Positions 1 through 8,175 of a DNA stretch of 20,000 nt are shown in pieces. Where the stretch lies: assembly GCA_012295275.1 (NCBI GenBank), contig CM022666.1, forward strand, positions 1,470,001 to 1,490,000, written 5' to 3'. The first letter of the stretch is position 1, and each line of letters starts with the position of its first letter. Made by a program: the position numbers and the translations under genes. The stretch comes from Chrysomallon squamiferum. Its lineage: Eukaryota > Mollusca > Gastropoda > Neomphalida > Peltospiridae. The notes beneath the pieces were generated by a model. It did not search any database, was not told the origin of the DNA, and saw only the letters and a program-made list of their open reading frames with translations.

Positions 1-110
1 AATGTAAAATAAATATGACGGGTAATCAGGTAAGTAAAAAGGTATAAAAGTCTAAAATGTAAAATGTAAATGGTTCATTAATTTAACAATATTAACAAAG
101 GGAGAGTACG

Positions 111-212
111 ATAAATAAATTAATAAATAATTAAATAAATAAATAAACAAATAAATAAATAAATAAATAAATAAATACAAAAAAAAAATATTTATTTTTA
201 TATATATATATA
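111..212. repeat. (AAAT)n microsatellite plus short (TA)n
   Basis: An imperfect AAAT/AATA run fills about 111-177, interrupted by TTAA and ACAA variants. It is followed by a short A-run and a (TA)n stretch near 200-212. The flanks, 1-110 and 213-438, are AT-rich and hold no open frame or motif that I recognise. Confidence 0.9.
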
Positions 213-435
213 AATTGCGTAATATGTTAATACAAAAGTTATATCAATCTAGCTTGTGAAAATATAAAGTAGATATATCGGCAGACATAAATAGCACGCA
301 CTAAGCTAGAAACTCGAAGTGAAATACAGTTAAAATCGAAACTCATTTTGTAGAAAAAATAAATAGCACCATTTGCTGCGTTTAGCTCCAGAAATGATCA
401 TGTTATGATGGAACGTGGTGGGTATGGTATTATCC

Positions 436-438
<3 letters not shown>

Positions 439-520
<82 letters not shown>
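439..520. repeat. (TC)41 microsatellite
   Basis: An uninterrupted TC dinucleotide run of about 82 bases. It is a pure homopyrimidine/homopurine mirror repeat and so could form a triplex (H-DNA). It is the first of several tracts of this kind in the window. Confidence 0.97.
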
Positions 521-523
<3 letters not shown>

Positions 524-586
524 CTGTTTATGTTTCAATCACTTAAACACACAGTTCTTCATTATTTTCTCCAGTTGAATAGTGAC

Positions 587-587
587 T

Positions 588-618
<31 letters not shown>
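587..618. repeat. (TTTA)8 microsatellite
   Basis: Eight or so TTTA units. On the minus strand the run reads as overlapping AATAAA hexamers, so it could supply a polyadenylation signal for the minus-strand gene ending at 1028. An ATTAAA on the minus strand at 749-754 is closer. Which of them is used is unknown. Confidence 0.85.
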
Positions 619-620
<2 letters not shown>

Positions 621-670
621 GATTAAATGTTAAATTATATATTACTAATATTAATTTAAATTGAAGTTAC

Positions 671-849
671 TTTTTTTTTTTTTTCTTTTTAAAAATTAAT
701 TTTGCAGAGTTCAGCAGCAGTAATATAATGAACTTTTAAGATTTCAAGTTTAATGCAAGTTATCTCCCTTCTCTCAAAAAATGATCATTTTTGGAACACT
801 CCCGTAAAGCATTTCTTGAAAATGAAAAAAAAAAAAAAAAAAAAAAAAA
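671..849. other. Non-coding stretch with T14, mollusc-type motif and A25
   Basis: A T-run lies at 671-684 and a 25-base A-run at 825-849. Between them, 757-770 reads AAGTTATCTCCCTT. From memory, this motif and its reverse (AAGGGAGATAACTT) recur widely in molluscan genomic and transcript sequence, probably as part of a dispersed element. Only one copy is visible here and no element ends can be defined. Confidence 0.45.
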
Positions 850-1027
850 TATAAAATTATATTAATAAAAAAAAAAGTTTTCAAAGAGAGCCACTCAGCA
901 ACATAGCATGTGTCGTAGATATATAACAAATTTACATTCTTTGAAAGACATAAAACAAAACTAGAAGAAAAAAAATATATTTTTTAAAAATCACGGAAAC
1001 TTCCGAACGTTTACGATGTCACTCGAT

Positions 1028-1254
1028 TCACTTCGTGATGGCCACGTCACCATCGAGGTCAATGCCAACGACCTTTTGCTTCGAGGCATCCAGCTTCAGT
1101 TCGCACGTGCCGATGTCCTTCAGAGGATCGTGGTCTTTCTTGACTCCTTCGATAACAACGCCAAATGCGTCGCCATCTTCTTCCTGTATCAGGTACTTGA
1201 TCGTGCCTGGACTGACCACTTTGTGTTGTCGCATCACGTGGAACTCTTTGAAGT
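1028..1254 (-). CDS. Terminal coding exon of a cystatin-like gene
   Basis: This minus-strand exon starts after a strong acceptor (a run of about 12 T then ACAG) and encodes 74 residues plus a split Asp codon, ending in TGA at 1028-1030. The codons are free of repeats, unlike everything around. The protein runs from FKEFHVMRQHKVVSPGT to GDVAITK and is rich in short alternating beta-like segments. The spacing F-x2-F-x8-V-x2-GT, then a KYLIQ strand, a GDAF turn and a DHDPL turn, resembles stefins (type 1 cystatins), where F-x2-F precedes the QVVAGT inhibitory loop. Here that loop reads VVSPGT, so the Gln is missing and cysteine-protease inhibition is doubtful. The C-terminal third does not match the family well. 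That this is an exon is fairly sure; the family is tentative. Confidence 0.72.
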
Positions 1255-1387
1255 CTGTAAAAAAAAAAAAGATGTTTAATATATCAGTGTTCCACCAAAT
1301 CTTTTTATATTCCATATAGCCATAAAGATTGGGTGAAAAAATAAAAAAATAAAATGCAAAACCAAAATGTTTTCTCAAATAATTGGT

Positions 1388-1394
<7 letters not shown>

Positions 1395-1450
<56 letters not shown>
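1395..1450. repeat. (AC)23(AT)5 microsatellite
   Basis: A pure AC run passes directly into five AT units. It is alternating purine-pyrimidine, able to adopt left-handed DNA. On the minus strand, within the intron, it reads (GT)n. Confidence 0.95.
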
Positions 1451-1539
1451 TTGCCTATTGGCGTCTTCAATTTGCTTTTGTTTTGTCACATTAAACGGAC
1501 GAAGGATATTGTACAAAATACAGCTGGAACGGAATTTGG

Positions 1540-1540
<1 letters not shown>

Positions 1541-1585
<45 letters not shown>

Positions 1586-1650
1586 GTTATTGTCGTTTGT
1601 TTTATCATTTAGGACTGTTATTATTAATGTTACTATTGTTGTTGTTGTTA

Positions 1651-1714
<64 letters not shown>
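1541..1714. repeat. Two (TTA)n microsatellites with a short spacer
   Basis: TTA runs at about 1541-1585 and 1652-1714 are separated by a spacer containing a short GTT run near 1636-1649. The second run is the longest ATT-type array in the window. The open frames here, encoding poly-Ile, poly-Leu or poly-Asn, are repeat translations. Confidence 0.95.
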
Positions 1715-2080
1715 CGTCATCATTAATCTCGAAACTGCGAATACAAATGGTTTATTTCTCTGAAAGTAGGCACGGAACTACTGTCGGCTCGAATGTTGAC
1801 ACTGGAATGTATAAACAGTTGTATCTACATTTTGATCTATCAGATTATCGCTGCTTTATGTTTAAACTTCATTTATTTACTCTTTTGTGAATGCGCTTTG
1901 TATGAGGAATGTACGTGAACAAGAAAGGTTTAAAACGATCGCGTGATTAAAATTATACCAGCCTGTTTTTCCCACCGACAACACGCATGCGAACAAGGTG
2001 AAAACTGTGTAGGCTTTGTGTTCTGAATTACCATAATCCAGTGCTAGTTTAAAACAATTACTAATATACAATAACTGTAA

Positions 2081-2083
2081 TAT

Positions 2084-2114
<31 letters not shown>

Positions 2115-2169
2115 TTATTATTATTATTATTACTTACTACTACTACTACTACTACTACTACCACTACTA
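2081..2169. repeat. (TTTA)n(TTA)n(TAC)n compound microsatellite
   Basis: TTTA units pass into TTA units and then TAC units, ending with ACC variants. The stepwise change of unit by single-base substitutions is typical of microsatellite birth from a neighbouring array. Confidence 0.92.
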
Positions 2170-2259
2170 TTCATTAGCCAGTCACATTAACTTTTATCGT
2201 CATCTTTGTCTAGTATTTTATCAAAAAAAAGGAAAAATAAATAATAACGACAAAAACAA

Positions 2260-2285
2260 CAAAAAAAAACAACAACAACAACAAC

Positions 2286-2336
<51 letters not shown>
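2260..2336. repeat. (ACA)n(ATA)n compound microsatellite
   Basis: About nine ACA units are followed by about sixteen ATA units. The preceding 2221-2259 is A-rich with AAAT and AAC variants. Confidence 0.93.
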
Positions 2337-2337
<1 letters not shown>

Positions 2338-2473
2338 TATTTTCAGTCAAGTAAACACAGACTTAACTGGCCGTAACAATGAATTTTTTTTGCTTCTAAT
2401 CTTTTCTCTGTTCACTTGAGAAATCCTGAATTTATCAACGCACGCGGCAACAGTTTGTTTACGTTGAGGTTTG

Positions 2474-2563
2474 TCGTACAAACTACAGGCTTTTCCTACC
2501 AGTCGTAAACCCATGTCGTAAGTTTCTGGTCGTAAACACATGTCGTAAAAACTTCCAGTCGTT
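2474..2563. repeat. Short diverged tandem repeat containing TCGTA
   Basis: TCGTA occurs at 2503, 2516, 2530 and 2543, with TCGTT at 2559 and an outlying TCGTA at 2474. Spacings of 13, 14, 13 and 16 bases imply a 13-14 base unit doubled into a 27-base unit, roughly GTCGTAAACNCATGTCGTAA. The block is CpG-bearing, unlike the AT-rich microsatellites around it. Confidence 0.7.
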
Positions 2564-2733
2564 AGTTACACCAGGCCACTTTGTAAACGTAATTACGCCA
2601 CTGCTGAACGTTGTAATGTTTAGTAATAAAGAAAATTGCTATAAGCAGAGGGAATAAGAGGCACGAAAAGTTTATTTAGTTTTAACGCGTTTTGTTTAAG
2701 CAAACTGCTAGGAAGGATACACAATTCAAAGAC

Positions 2734-2738
<5 letters not shown>

Positions 2739-2764
<26 letters not shown>
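2739..2764. repeat. A26 homopolymer
   Basis: An uninterrupted A-run of about 26 bases inside the inferred intron. No element body or target-site duplication could be recognised next to it, so a retroposon tail is possible but unsupported. Confidence 0.9.
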
Positions 2765-2968
2765 TGGTTTTCGGGGAAGAGAAAAAAAAAGAATTACAGG
2801 CGAGTAAAAACGCACCCAGCAGACACTGAACGATATTTTTATTGTCTGACATTTTTCGTTTTGTAGTGAAATCAATTTTGTCTCTGAAGAACACTTAAAG
2901 GATAACTGCACGAGAGAAATTAGCGAGAAAAAGAGAACGGTTATTAGATTTGGCAGTAAGATTCAGTG

Positions 2969-3112
2969 TGACGTCTTGCGCATGCTCAGTAAAATGAGAC
3001 GAGGGTGGGACGGTGGACGTATGTATGTGACAAAGCTTATTACTTATCTATTATACGCATTTCGGTAATAACTATATTATTATTCTGACGTCATAATTAC
3101 TCTCACGTCATA
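2969..3112. promoter_or_regulatory. Cluster of CRE/ATF-like sites
   Basis: A perfect CRE palindrome TGACGTCA lies at 3086-3093. A near-match TGACGTCT lies at 2969-2976, directly followed by TTGCGCATGCTCAGT (2976-2990), which resembles an NRF1-type site. ACGTCATAA occurs at 3088 and again at 3105, a 9-base direct repeat 17 bases apart. Within 150 bases this is denser than elsewhere in the window. It lies in the intron of the minus-strand gene, where it could be an enhancer or alternative promoter. Function is inferred from motifs only. Confidence 0.3.
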
Positions 3113-3232
3113 AACGCTTTCTTAACGACGCTACTTTTGTATTGTAGAACACGTAACTGCATTTTAGTTCATGATTCATATTCATCACCGCTTTGCTGTT
3201 CATTCAGGTACAAGGTCAGATATCACATTTTA

Positions 3233-3308
<76 letters not shown>
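3233..3308. repeat. (CA)38 microsatellite
   Basis: An uninterrupted CA run of about 76 bases in the first intron, about 200 bases from the donor of the upstream exon. Confidence 0.96.
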
Positions 3309-3310
<2 letters not shown>

Positions 3311-3373
3311 AATATTAGTTACTTAAGTTAGTCTGCTACAATAAGAAATAATAGTGTTAATTGTAGTAATATG

Positions 3374-3444
3374 AATAGTAGTAGTTGAGATGGTTGTAAT
3401 AATAACTGTAGTAATAGTAGTAGTAGTAGTAGTAGTAGTAGTAG
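3374..3444. repeat. (TAG)n microsatellite, imperfect
   Basis: About ten perfect TAG units at 3414-3444 are preceded by degenerate TAGTAG and TAATAA variants from about 3374. The block lies 60 bases inside the intron from the donor at 3505. Confidence 0.85.
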
Positions 3445-3505
3445 ATGCTGTTGTTGTAACAGTAATAGTCGCAGCTGTAACAGATAAACGTATACAACAG
3501 CTCAC

Positions 3506-3583
3506 CATCTCCTCGTTTGCTGGCTTCTACTGTCTGCCATTTTGAATCTTCCAAGCTTTCAATCAGGCTCTCCATTTTGTCGT
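3506..3583 (-). CDS. Upstream coding exon of the cystatin-like gene
   Basis: A 78-base minus-strand exon lies between an acceptor (pyrimidine-rich, ending TTTGCAG) and a good donor (GATG|GTGAGC). Both junctions fall after the first base of a codon (phase 1), and the donor phase fits the acceptor at 1254 exactly, rebuilding an Asp codon. An ATG at 3573-3575 in the context ACAAAATGG is the likely start and would give a complete protein of about 99 residues, close to the usual stefin length. It begins MESLIESLEDSKWQTVEASK, a segment likely to form the N-terminal helix that stefins place ahead of their first strand. There is no signal peptide, so the product would be cytosolic. If the true start is further upstream, more exons lie beyond 3583; none was found with confidence. 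The acceptor just before the ATG suggests a 5'-UTR intron. Confidence 0.65.
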
Positions 3584-3626
3584 CTGCAAATATAAAAAGA
3601 AGACGATAAAACTGCATTGTTCATAC

Positions 3627-3670
3627 ATAAATGAATGAATGAATAAATGAATAAATAAATAAAAAGGTAA
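3627..3670. repeat. (AATG)n/(AATA)n tetranucleotide repeat
   Basis: AATG units change into AATA units. The region 3671-3880 that follows is AT-rich with no recognisable feature. Confidence 0.85.
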
Positions 3671-3881
3671 ATAAGAAAATAATATTGATAATAAATAAAA
3701 ATAATAACAATTAAAACCATTAATTAAAATTTAAGTTCCTTTGCAATCTTTCTTTCCAGAACATTCGAATATTATTTACCAGACATTACAAGCTATTATA
3801 TGCACATCAAATATGTTAAATTTTTATCGATGTATGTTTTTTGTTTTTTTAAATTATTATCATGACGATAATGATGATATT

Positions 3882-3882
3882 G

Positions 3883-3930
<48 letters not shown>
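3882..3930. repeat. (ATT)n microsatellite
   Basis: About sixteen ATT units preceded by a few ATG variants. The next 250 bases, 3931-4179, are T-rich with no gene evident. Confidence 0.94.
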
Positions 3931-4178
3931 GATATTTTATCATCTTAATTCGACTTTAATGGGTTTTTTTTTAATTTAATGTTTGACTTCTAATTTATAA
4001 CTAACATATTTAACCTCAAAACATTTTTTTCAGAAACATTCCAGAGCGGTTATTTTGAGTGAATTCAAATAAAACCTGTTTGTGCAAATCGTGCTTCACG
4101 ATATGTTTGGCGATAGAAATCAATGCCGTCGATTTTTTTTTTTTATTTTTTGCTCTTATTGTTCTGTTTGTATACGGC

Positions 4179-4179
<1 letters not shown>

Positions 4180-4263
<84 letters not shown>
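4180..4263. repeat. (TC)42 microsatellite
   Basis: An uninterrupted TC run of about 84 bases with T-rich flanks. Serine/leucine and arginine/glutamate open frames across it are repeat translations. Confidence 0.97.
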
Positions 4264-4265
<2 letters not shown>

Positions 4266-4321
4266 TTTTCTTGTTTCTTCTTCAGTAAACATTTTAAAAT
4301 TCTTTTTGGATTATTTGTTAA

Positions 4322-4410
4322 AAACAACAACAACAAGATCAGCAACAATACTGACACTGATAATACTAACAACAACAACAACAACAACAACAATAACAAC
4401 AACAACCACC
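4322..4410. repeat. (AAC)n imperfect microsatellite
   Basis: An AAC-rich block whose best stretch is about 4368-4407, with ACT and AAT interruptions before it. The following 4411-4926 contains a short (TG)n run at 4650-4672, a TGTATG-rich stretch around it, and nothing coding that I can recognise. Confidence 0.85.
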
Positions 4411-4926
4411 ATCATCAATCATAGAAAAAGAGAATAGGTATTATTTTTCTCTCGAGTTTGTCTTACGTTTCAAAAGCATATTGACATCTCAGAGTGTGAA
4501 TATTTATTTACGTCATGCTTTGTACCAGGAGGTACTGTGTGATAAAATAGTTATGCATGTTGTATTTTTGTATATGCACAGTACTTCTATTCATGTGAAT
4601 GTATGTCTGTATATAGAAAAGAAAATGTATGTATACGTGGGTATGTATTTGTGTGTGTGTGTGTGTGTGTGTACATATATGTGTGTATGTTTGTGTGAAT
4701 GTACGCATACATATTTAAGGATGGAATTACGTATGAATGCTTATGTAGGTAGTTGTGCGTTTAGTGTGGTGTGTTTGTGTGTAATATTTTGGGGTGTCTT
4801 ATTATATGGTTTTGCGAATTACGTCCTAAATTAGTCAAAAATGAAGTGAAAGACTGGAATAACGAACAGCACAGTTAACTGTTTGTATGTTACCGTATAA
4901 ATCATTAAATCGTTAAATCATTAATT

Positions 4927-4982
<56 letters not shown>

Positions 4983-5102
4983 TCACTACTACTGCCACTA
5001 CTACTACCACCACTACTACTGCCACACTACTACGACCATTACTACTACTACCATTATTAATACCCCTACTACTACCACCACCACTACCACCACTACTCCT
5101 AG

Positions 5103-5144
<42 letters not shown>

Positions 5145-5156
5145 CACTGCTACTAT
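4927..5156. repeat. Long (TAC)n/(ACC)n trinucleotide block
   Basis: About 230 bases of TAC units interspersed with ACC and TGC variants, made of several perfect sub-blocks (about 4940-4983 and 5101-5132). The minus strand gives spurious poly-Ser/Gly/Val frames. After it, 5243-5266 holds a small hairpin, TCTGACA paired with TGTCAGA. Confidence 0.93.
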
Positions 5157-5380
5157 TCAGTGGCATAGCCAAGGTATTACAAATATGGCACCAGCCCTGA
5201 GCACTTTCTATTAAACTTGACTGCTACTTTGATTTCATGTAGAAGATATCTGACAGACAGATGTGTGTCAGAGTCTGAACACAGCGCAGTTTCAGCGTTT
5301 GATGTAGCCGTTATTTTCCTTCTGCTGCTGCTTTTACTGTGCTTTTCTTCATCATCATCATCAATTCAGTTATTATTATA

Positions 5381-5531
5381 TTAAAATAACTAGTTAATCC
5401 AATGCAACAAGAACAACAACAACAACAGTGGCAAAATTATTATTATTATTGTGATTGTTACCATTTTTACTATTACCATTATGATGACGATGATGATGAA
5501 GATGATGATGATGATGATAATAATAATAATG

Positions 5532-5567
<36 letters not shown>

Positions 5568-5618
5568 TTGTTGTTGTTGTTGTTGTTGTTGTTGCATTAG
5601 ATTAACCAATTGTTTTAA
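5381..5618. repeat. Imperfect palindrome built of complementary microsatellites
   Basis: The outer arms TTAATCCAATGCAACAA (5394-5410) and TTGTTGCATTAGATTAA (5588-5604) pair at 16 of 17 positions. Weaker pairing (about 10 of 14) continues outward to 5381 and 5618. Moving inward, a left (CAA)n run (5404-5427) faces a right (TTG)n run (5566-5594), and a left (ATT)n run (5435-5450) faces a right (AAT)n run (5518-5565). A GAT-rich centre (5482-5519) forms the loop side. Nested complementary order plus unique-sequence arms argues against chance pairing of simple repeats. Confidence 0.7.
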
Positions 5619-5740
5619 ATGTTATTGTTATCAGAAGCAAATGTTTACAGCGTAATATTATTTCTCCAGATGAACAGATCTTTCTATTACTGGATTTATT
5701 ATCTATTTAAAACTTCTGTACAAATTAACCTTTCTATATT

Positions 5741-5752
5741 CCCCCCCCCCCC
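5741..5752. repeat. C12 homopolymer
   Basis: A run of 12 C. A second C-run at 19338-19351 and a G11 run at 15088-15098 are the only comparable G/C homopolymers in the window. Sequence 5753-6040 is repeat-free, but no gene could be assigned to it. Confidence 0.9.
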
Positions 5753-6040
5753 AACAACTATTTGTACAAAAACGTTTGCTGTGGATCTACTGCAAATAAT
5801 GCCGCAACCGGTGTTTGGCTGCGCGTGCGCATTCTTTGTCGTGAAAATCACAACTAACCGGAAACAGATGAAGGAAAACAAAGTGCATCCGTTCCGAGTG
5901 TTGGTTAAGTTAAAGAAAACTGCTGGGACATTAACTCGAAGTGTTAGGCACGACGATAGACATGACGGCAACAACCAGAAAAGGAAATCGCGAAACGACG
6001 GCTCGGTTTTTGTTTCAGATTTATCTGCAACGCGTACATC

Positions 6041-6065
6041 ATTTTTCTTTTCTTTTCTTTCTTTC

Positions 6066-6115
<50 letters not shown>

Positions 6116-6235
6116 CTGTTCTGTTTTGTTTTTTTTTTTTGTTTTGTTTTGAATTCGTCATTTTTTTTTTTTCCCCATCCTTTACTTTATTCTCTTTTTC
6201 CTTTTTTTTTTTTTTTCTCTCTCTCCTTATCTTTC
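6041..6235. repeat. T-rich low-complexity tract
   Basis: Almost continuous T with scattered C and G, including a run of about 39 T ending at 6115, followed by TTTTG variants and a TC-rich end. It generates poly-Phe frames that should be ignored. Confidence 0.93.
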
Positions 6236-6274
6236 ATCTGGATATTAATTCTTTCATCATCGCTTCACGTACAA

Positions 6275-6529
6275 ATGGCGAATACGCAGACAGAGGTGAA
6301 ATTCAGCCAGACGCACGACATTCTGACGTGCGACAGTTCTCGTGCTTTCCGCATTTTCACGCGTCAAAAATTTAAAAAAAGAAAATCGTCTGCTGATTCG
6401 AGGATACCAGATCCAGCATGCTGCTTTCGATCACGTCAGACTTGTCCGATTGAAACAGACGTACCAGACGCATGGATGCAGATAAAAATCTCACCAGTTA
6501 TTTATTTTACTTTTGTTTTTAAGGACTGA
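6275..6529 (+). CDS. Weak 84-codon ORF, unrecognised
   Basis: An ATG in good context (ACAAATGG) opens a repeat-free frame of 84 residues, ending in TGA at 6527-6529. The product would be hydrophilic and basic in the middle (KFKKRKSS), with five Cys and no signal peptide or domain that I recognise. AATAAA-type hexamers and A-runs follow within 50 bases (6543-6580), which could be a polyadenylation signal or merely low-complexity DNA. The frame is also open upstream into a T-tract, and its length is within chance expectation. I would not call it a gene without transcript evidence. Confidence 0.15.
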   Translation: MANTQTEVKFSQTHDILTCDSSRAFRIFTRQKFKKRKSSADSRIPDPACCFRSRQTCPIETDVPDAWMQIKISPVIYFTFVFKD

Positions 6530-7009
6530 GGTGAAAGAAGAACAAAAAAAAAAAAAAAAGAAAATAAAAAATAAAAAATATGAAAGACTGGCAGAACATG
6601 TTCGAGGATAGCAGTGGATACAAGAACGCTGTTTTATTATCATCAATGAAAATACGCCATCGACGACGATAACAACAGCAACAAAACATTAAACAATAAA
6701 TATAAAAAATATTTGATTTATTTTTTTTAAGGAAAGAAAAATATTTCAGTATTGACGGAAAAAAATTATGATGTTGTTCAGAGCATACATAATATTTATT
6801 TTATATACTTGGAAGGCACTGAAGAAGAAGAAAAATAAATATGAGAATATTTTCTATTGAGAATATAAACACTTGTAACATCATCATAGTCATCATAATC
6901 GACATAGGGTTAAAAACAACAGCAGTAAGAACAAGAAAAATAACAAAAACAGCAGTAATAATATTAATTAATAATGCCAAGAACAACAAGCTAATAGTAA
7001 CAAGAACAA

Positions 7010-7010
<1 letters not shown>
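6530..7010. other. AT-rich non-coding stretch
   Basis: A17 at 6543-6559 is followed by AAAAAT repeats and scattered ATC, ACA and AAG variants. No open frame free of repeats, promoter or RNA structure was recognised. Confidence 0.6.
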
Positions 7011-7060
<50 letters not shown>

Positions 7061-7320
7061 ACTTCTATTACTACTACTACTACTACTACACTACTACTGC
7101 TACTTCTACTATTATTACTACTACTAAATAATAATAATAATAAATAATAATATTAATAATAATAAATAATAATAAATAATAATAATTAATAATAATAAAT
7201 AATAATAATCAATAATAATAATAATAATAATAAAAACAACAACAACAATAATAATAATAATAATAAATAATAAATAATAAATAATAAATAAATAAATAAA
7301 TAATAAATAAACAAATAAAA
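7007..7320. repeat. Compound (TAC)n/(AAT)n/(AAAT)n block
   Basis: TAC units (7010-7127) give way to AAT units with AATAAAT and AAC variants (7127-7260), then to AAAT units (7260-7320). A 19-base A-run at 7367-7385 follows shortly after. The order of unit types suggests successive point mutation and expansion. Confidence 0.92.
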
Positions 7321-7539
7321 AGATTAAACATCCAATAAAGTAAAACAATCGATTATCCGCAGAGAGAAAAAAAAAAAAAAAAAAATTCAACATCTACCAT
7401 CGATAACCACTTCACTTCACTCTACTCTGGTAACCATTTTCGTCAGCCGTAACTGTACAGCCGACATTTTTGGGGGCCAGGTGTCTTTAAGACAAATATT
7501 TATTTATTTTATTTATAGCGATCTAAAAGAAGACGAAGA

Positions 7540-7800
7540 ACTTACGTTACACGGAGCGCTCGTAACCAAACAAACAAGAACACAGGAAGTATCTTAAAGT
7601 GCGCGTAACTTTCAGACAATAGACGGAGGAGTAGTTCACGTTCTGTTTTCGGGGTGAAATGATGCCTGGAAGAAGGCGCGGGATACAGACGCAGTAAACA
7701 CGGCAGCGACTGATTCCTGCTAGAGTCGACGGTTTGGTTTTGATGGACAGCGGGTTCGCTTCTCGGAGGAGGAGGGAGGCGAGTAGAGAAAGGACCGGAT
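7540..7800. other. CpG-richer, repeat-free patch
   Basis: About 260 bases with clearly more G+C and many CpG dinucleotides than the flanking microsatellites. No exon could be defined, since both strands have frames but no convincing splice sites or family match. It may be a promoter, a 5'-UTR exon or an old element. It is followed by A-runs and a (TG)n run at 7885-7908. Confidence 0.25.
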
Positions 7801-7978
7801 GAATTAAAAAGGGAAAAAAAACAAAAAAAAACAGCTTGCGTATGTTTTTAATGTGATACGGTCGTGCGTGGGTGTGTTCGTGCATGTGTGTGTGTGTGTG
7901 TGTGTGTGGTGTCTGTGTGTGTGATGCTATTCGTGTTGATTCGTGTGTGCTTCTTTGTTGTCTGTTTATGTAGATATG

Positions 7979-8136
7979 ATTATTATCATCATTATATTTA
8001 TCATCATCATCATCGCCATAATCATCATCATTATCATCATTATAATCATAATAATTAATGTATTATTATTATCATTATCATCATCATTATCTTTATCATC
8101 ATTATTATCATCATCATCATCACCATCATCACCAAC

Positions 8137-8168
<32 letters not shown>

Positions 8169-8175
8169 TATTATA
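7979..8175. repeat. (ATC)n/(ATT)n trinucleotide block
   Basis: ATC units with ATT and CAC interruptions, densest at about 8105-8167. Immediately after it, 8197-8211 forms a perfect 5-bp hairpin, GCAGA-AACA-TCTGC. The repeat-free remainder to 8640 shows no gene. Confidence 0.92.

Larger units (their letters stand above)
1255..3505 (-). other. Phase-1 intron filled with microsatellites
   Basis: The inferred intron of the cystatin-like gene is 2251 bases long, with GT at its 5' end (3505-3504) and AG at its 3' end (1256-1255). It contains (AC)n, two long (TTA)n runs, a (TTTA)/(TTA)/(TAC) block, an (ACA)/(ATA) block, A26, a 38-unit (CA)n run and (TAG)n, plus a diverged TCGTA repeat and a CRE-like cluster. 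About 1720-2080 and 2564-2738 contain no other feature I recognise. Confidence 0.65.

Noticed and set aside
1016-1319. Plus-strand frames of 87 and 94 codons opposite the minus-strand terminal exon
   Set aside because: They are antisense shadows of 1028-1254; the minus strand has the splice site, stop and sensible protein composition.
2240-2340. Weak inverted relation between the (TTTA)/(TTA) block at 2081 and the (AAT)n block ending at 2336
   Set aside because: Unlike 5381-5618, the unique flanks match only in a few AT-rich bases, so the pairing is explained by simple repeats alone.
4921-5172. 83-codon minus-strand Ser/Gly/Val-rich frame
   Set aside because: It is a translation of the (TAC)n/(ACC)n block, with no independent coding evidence.
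5619-6152. 177-codon plus-strand frame
   Set aside because: The last third is poly-Phe from a T-tract and the first part crosses a C12 run. The roughly 90 unique codons between (5753-6040) match no family I know and have no splice sites, so chance is likely.
7547-7885. 112-codon minus-strand frame over the CpG-rich patch
   Set aside because: The beginning is a (TG)n/A-run translation; the rest shows no motif or splice signal.
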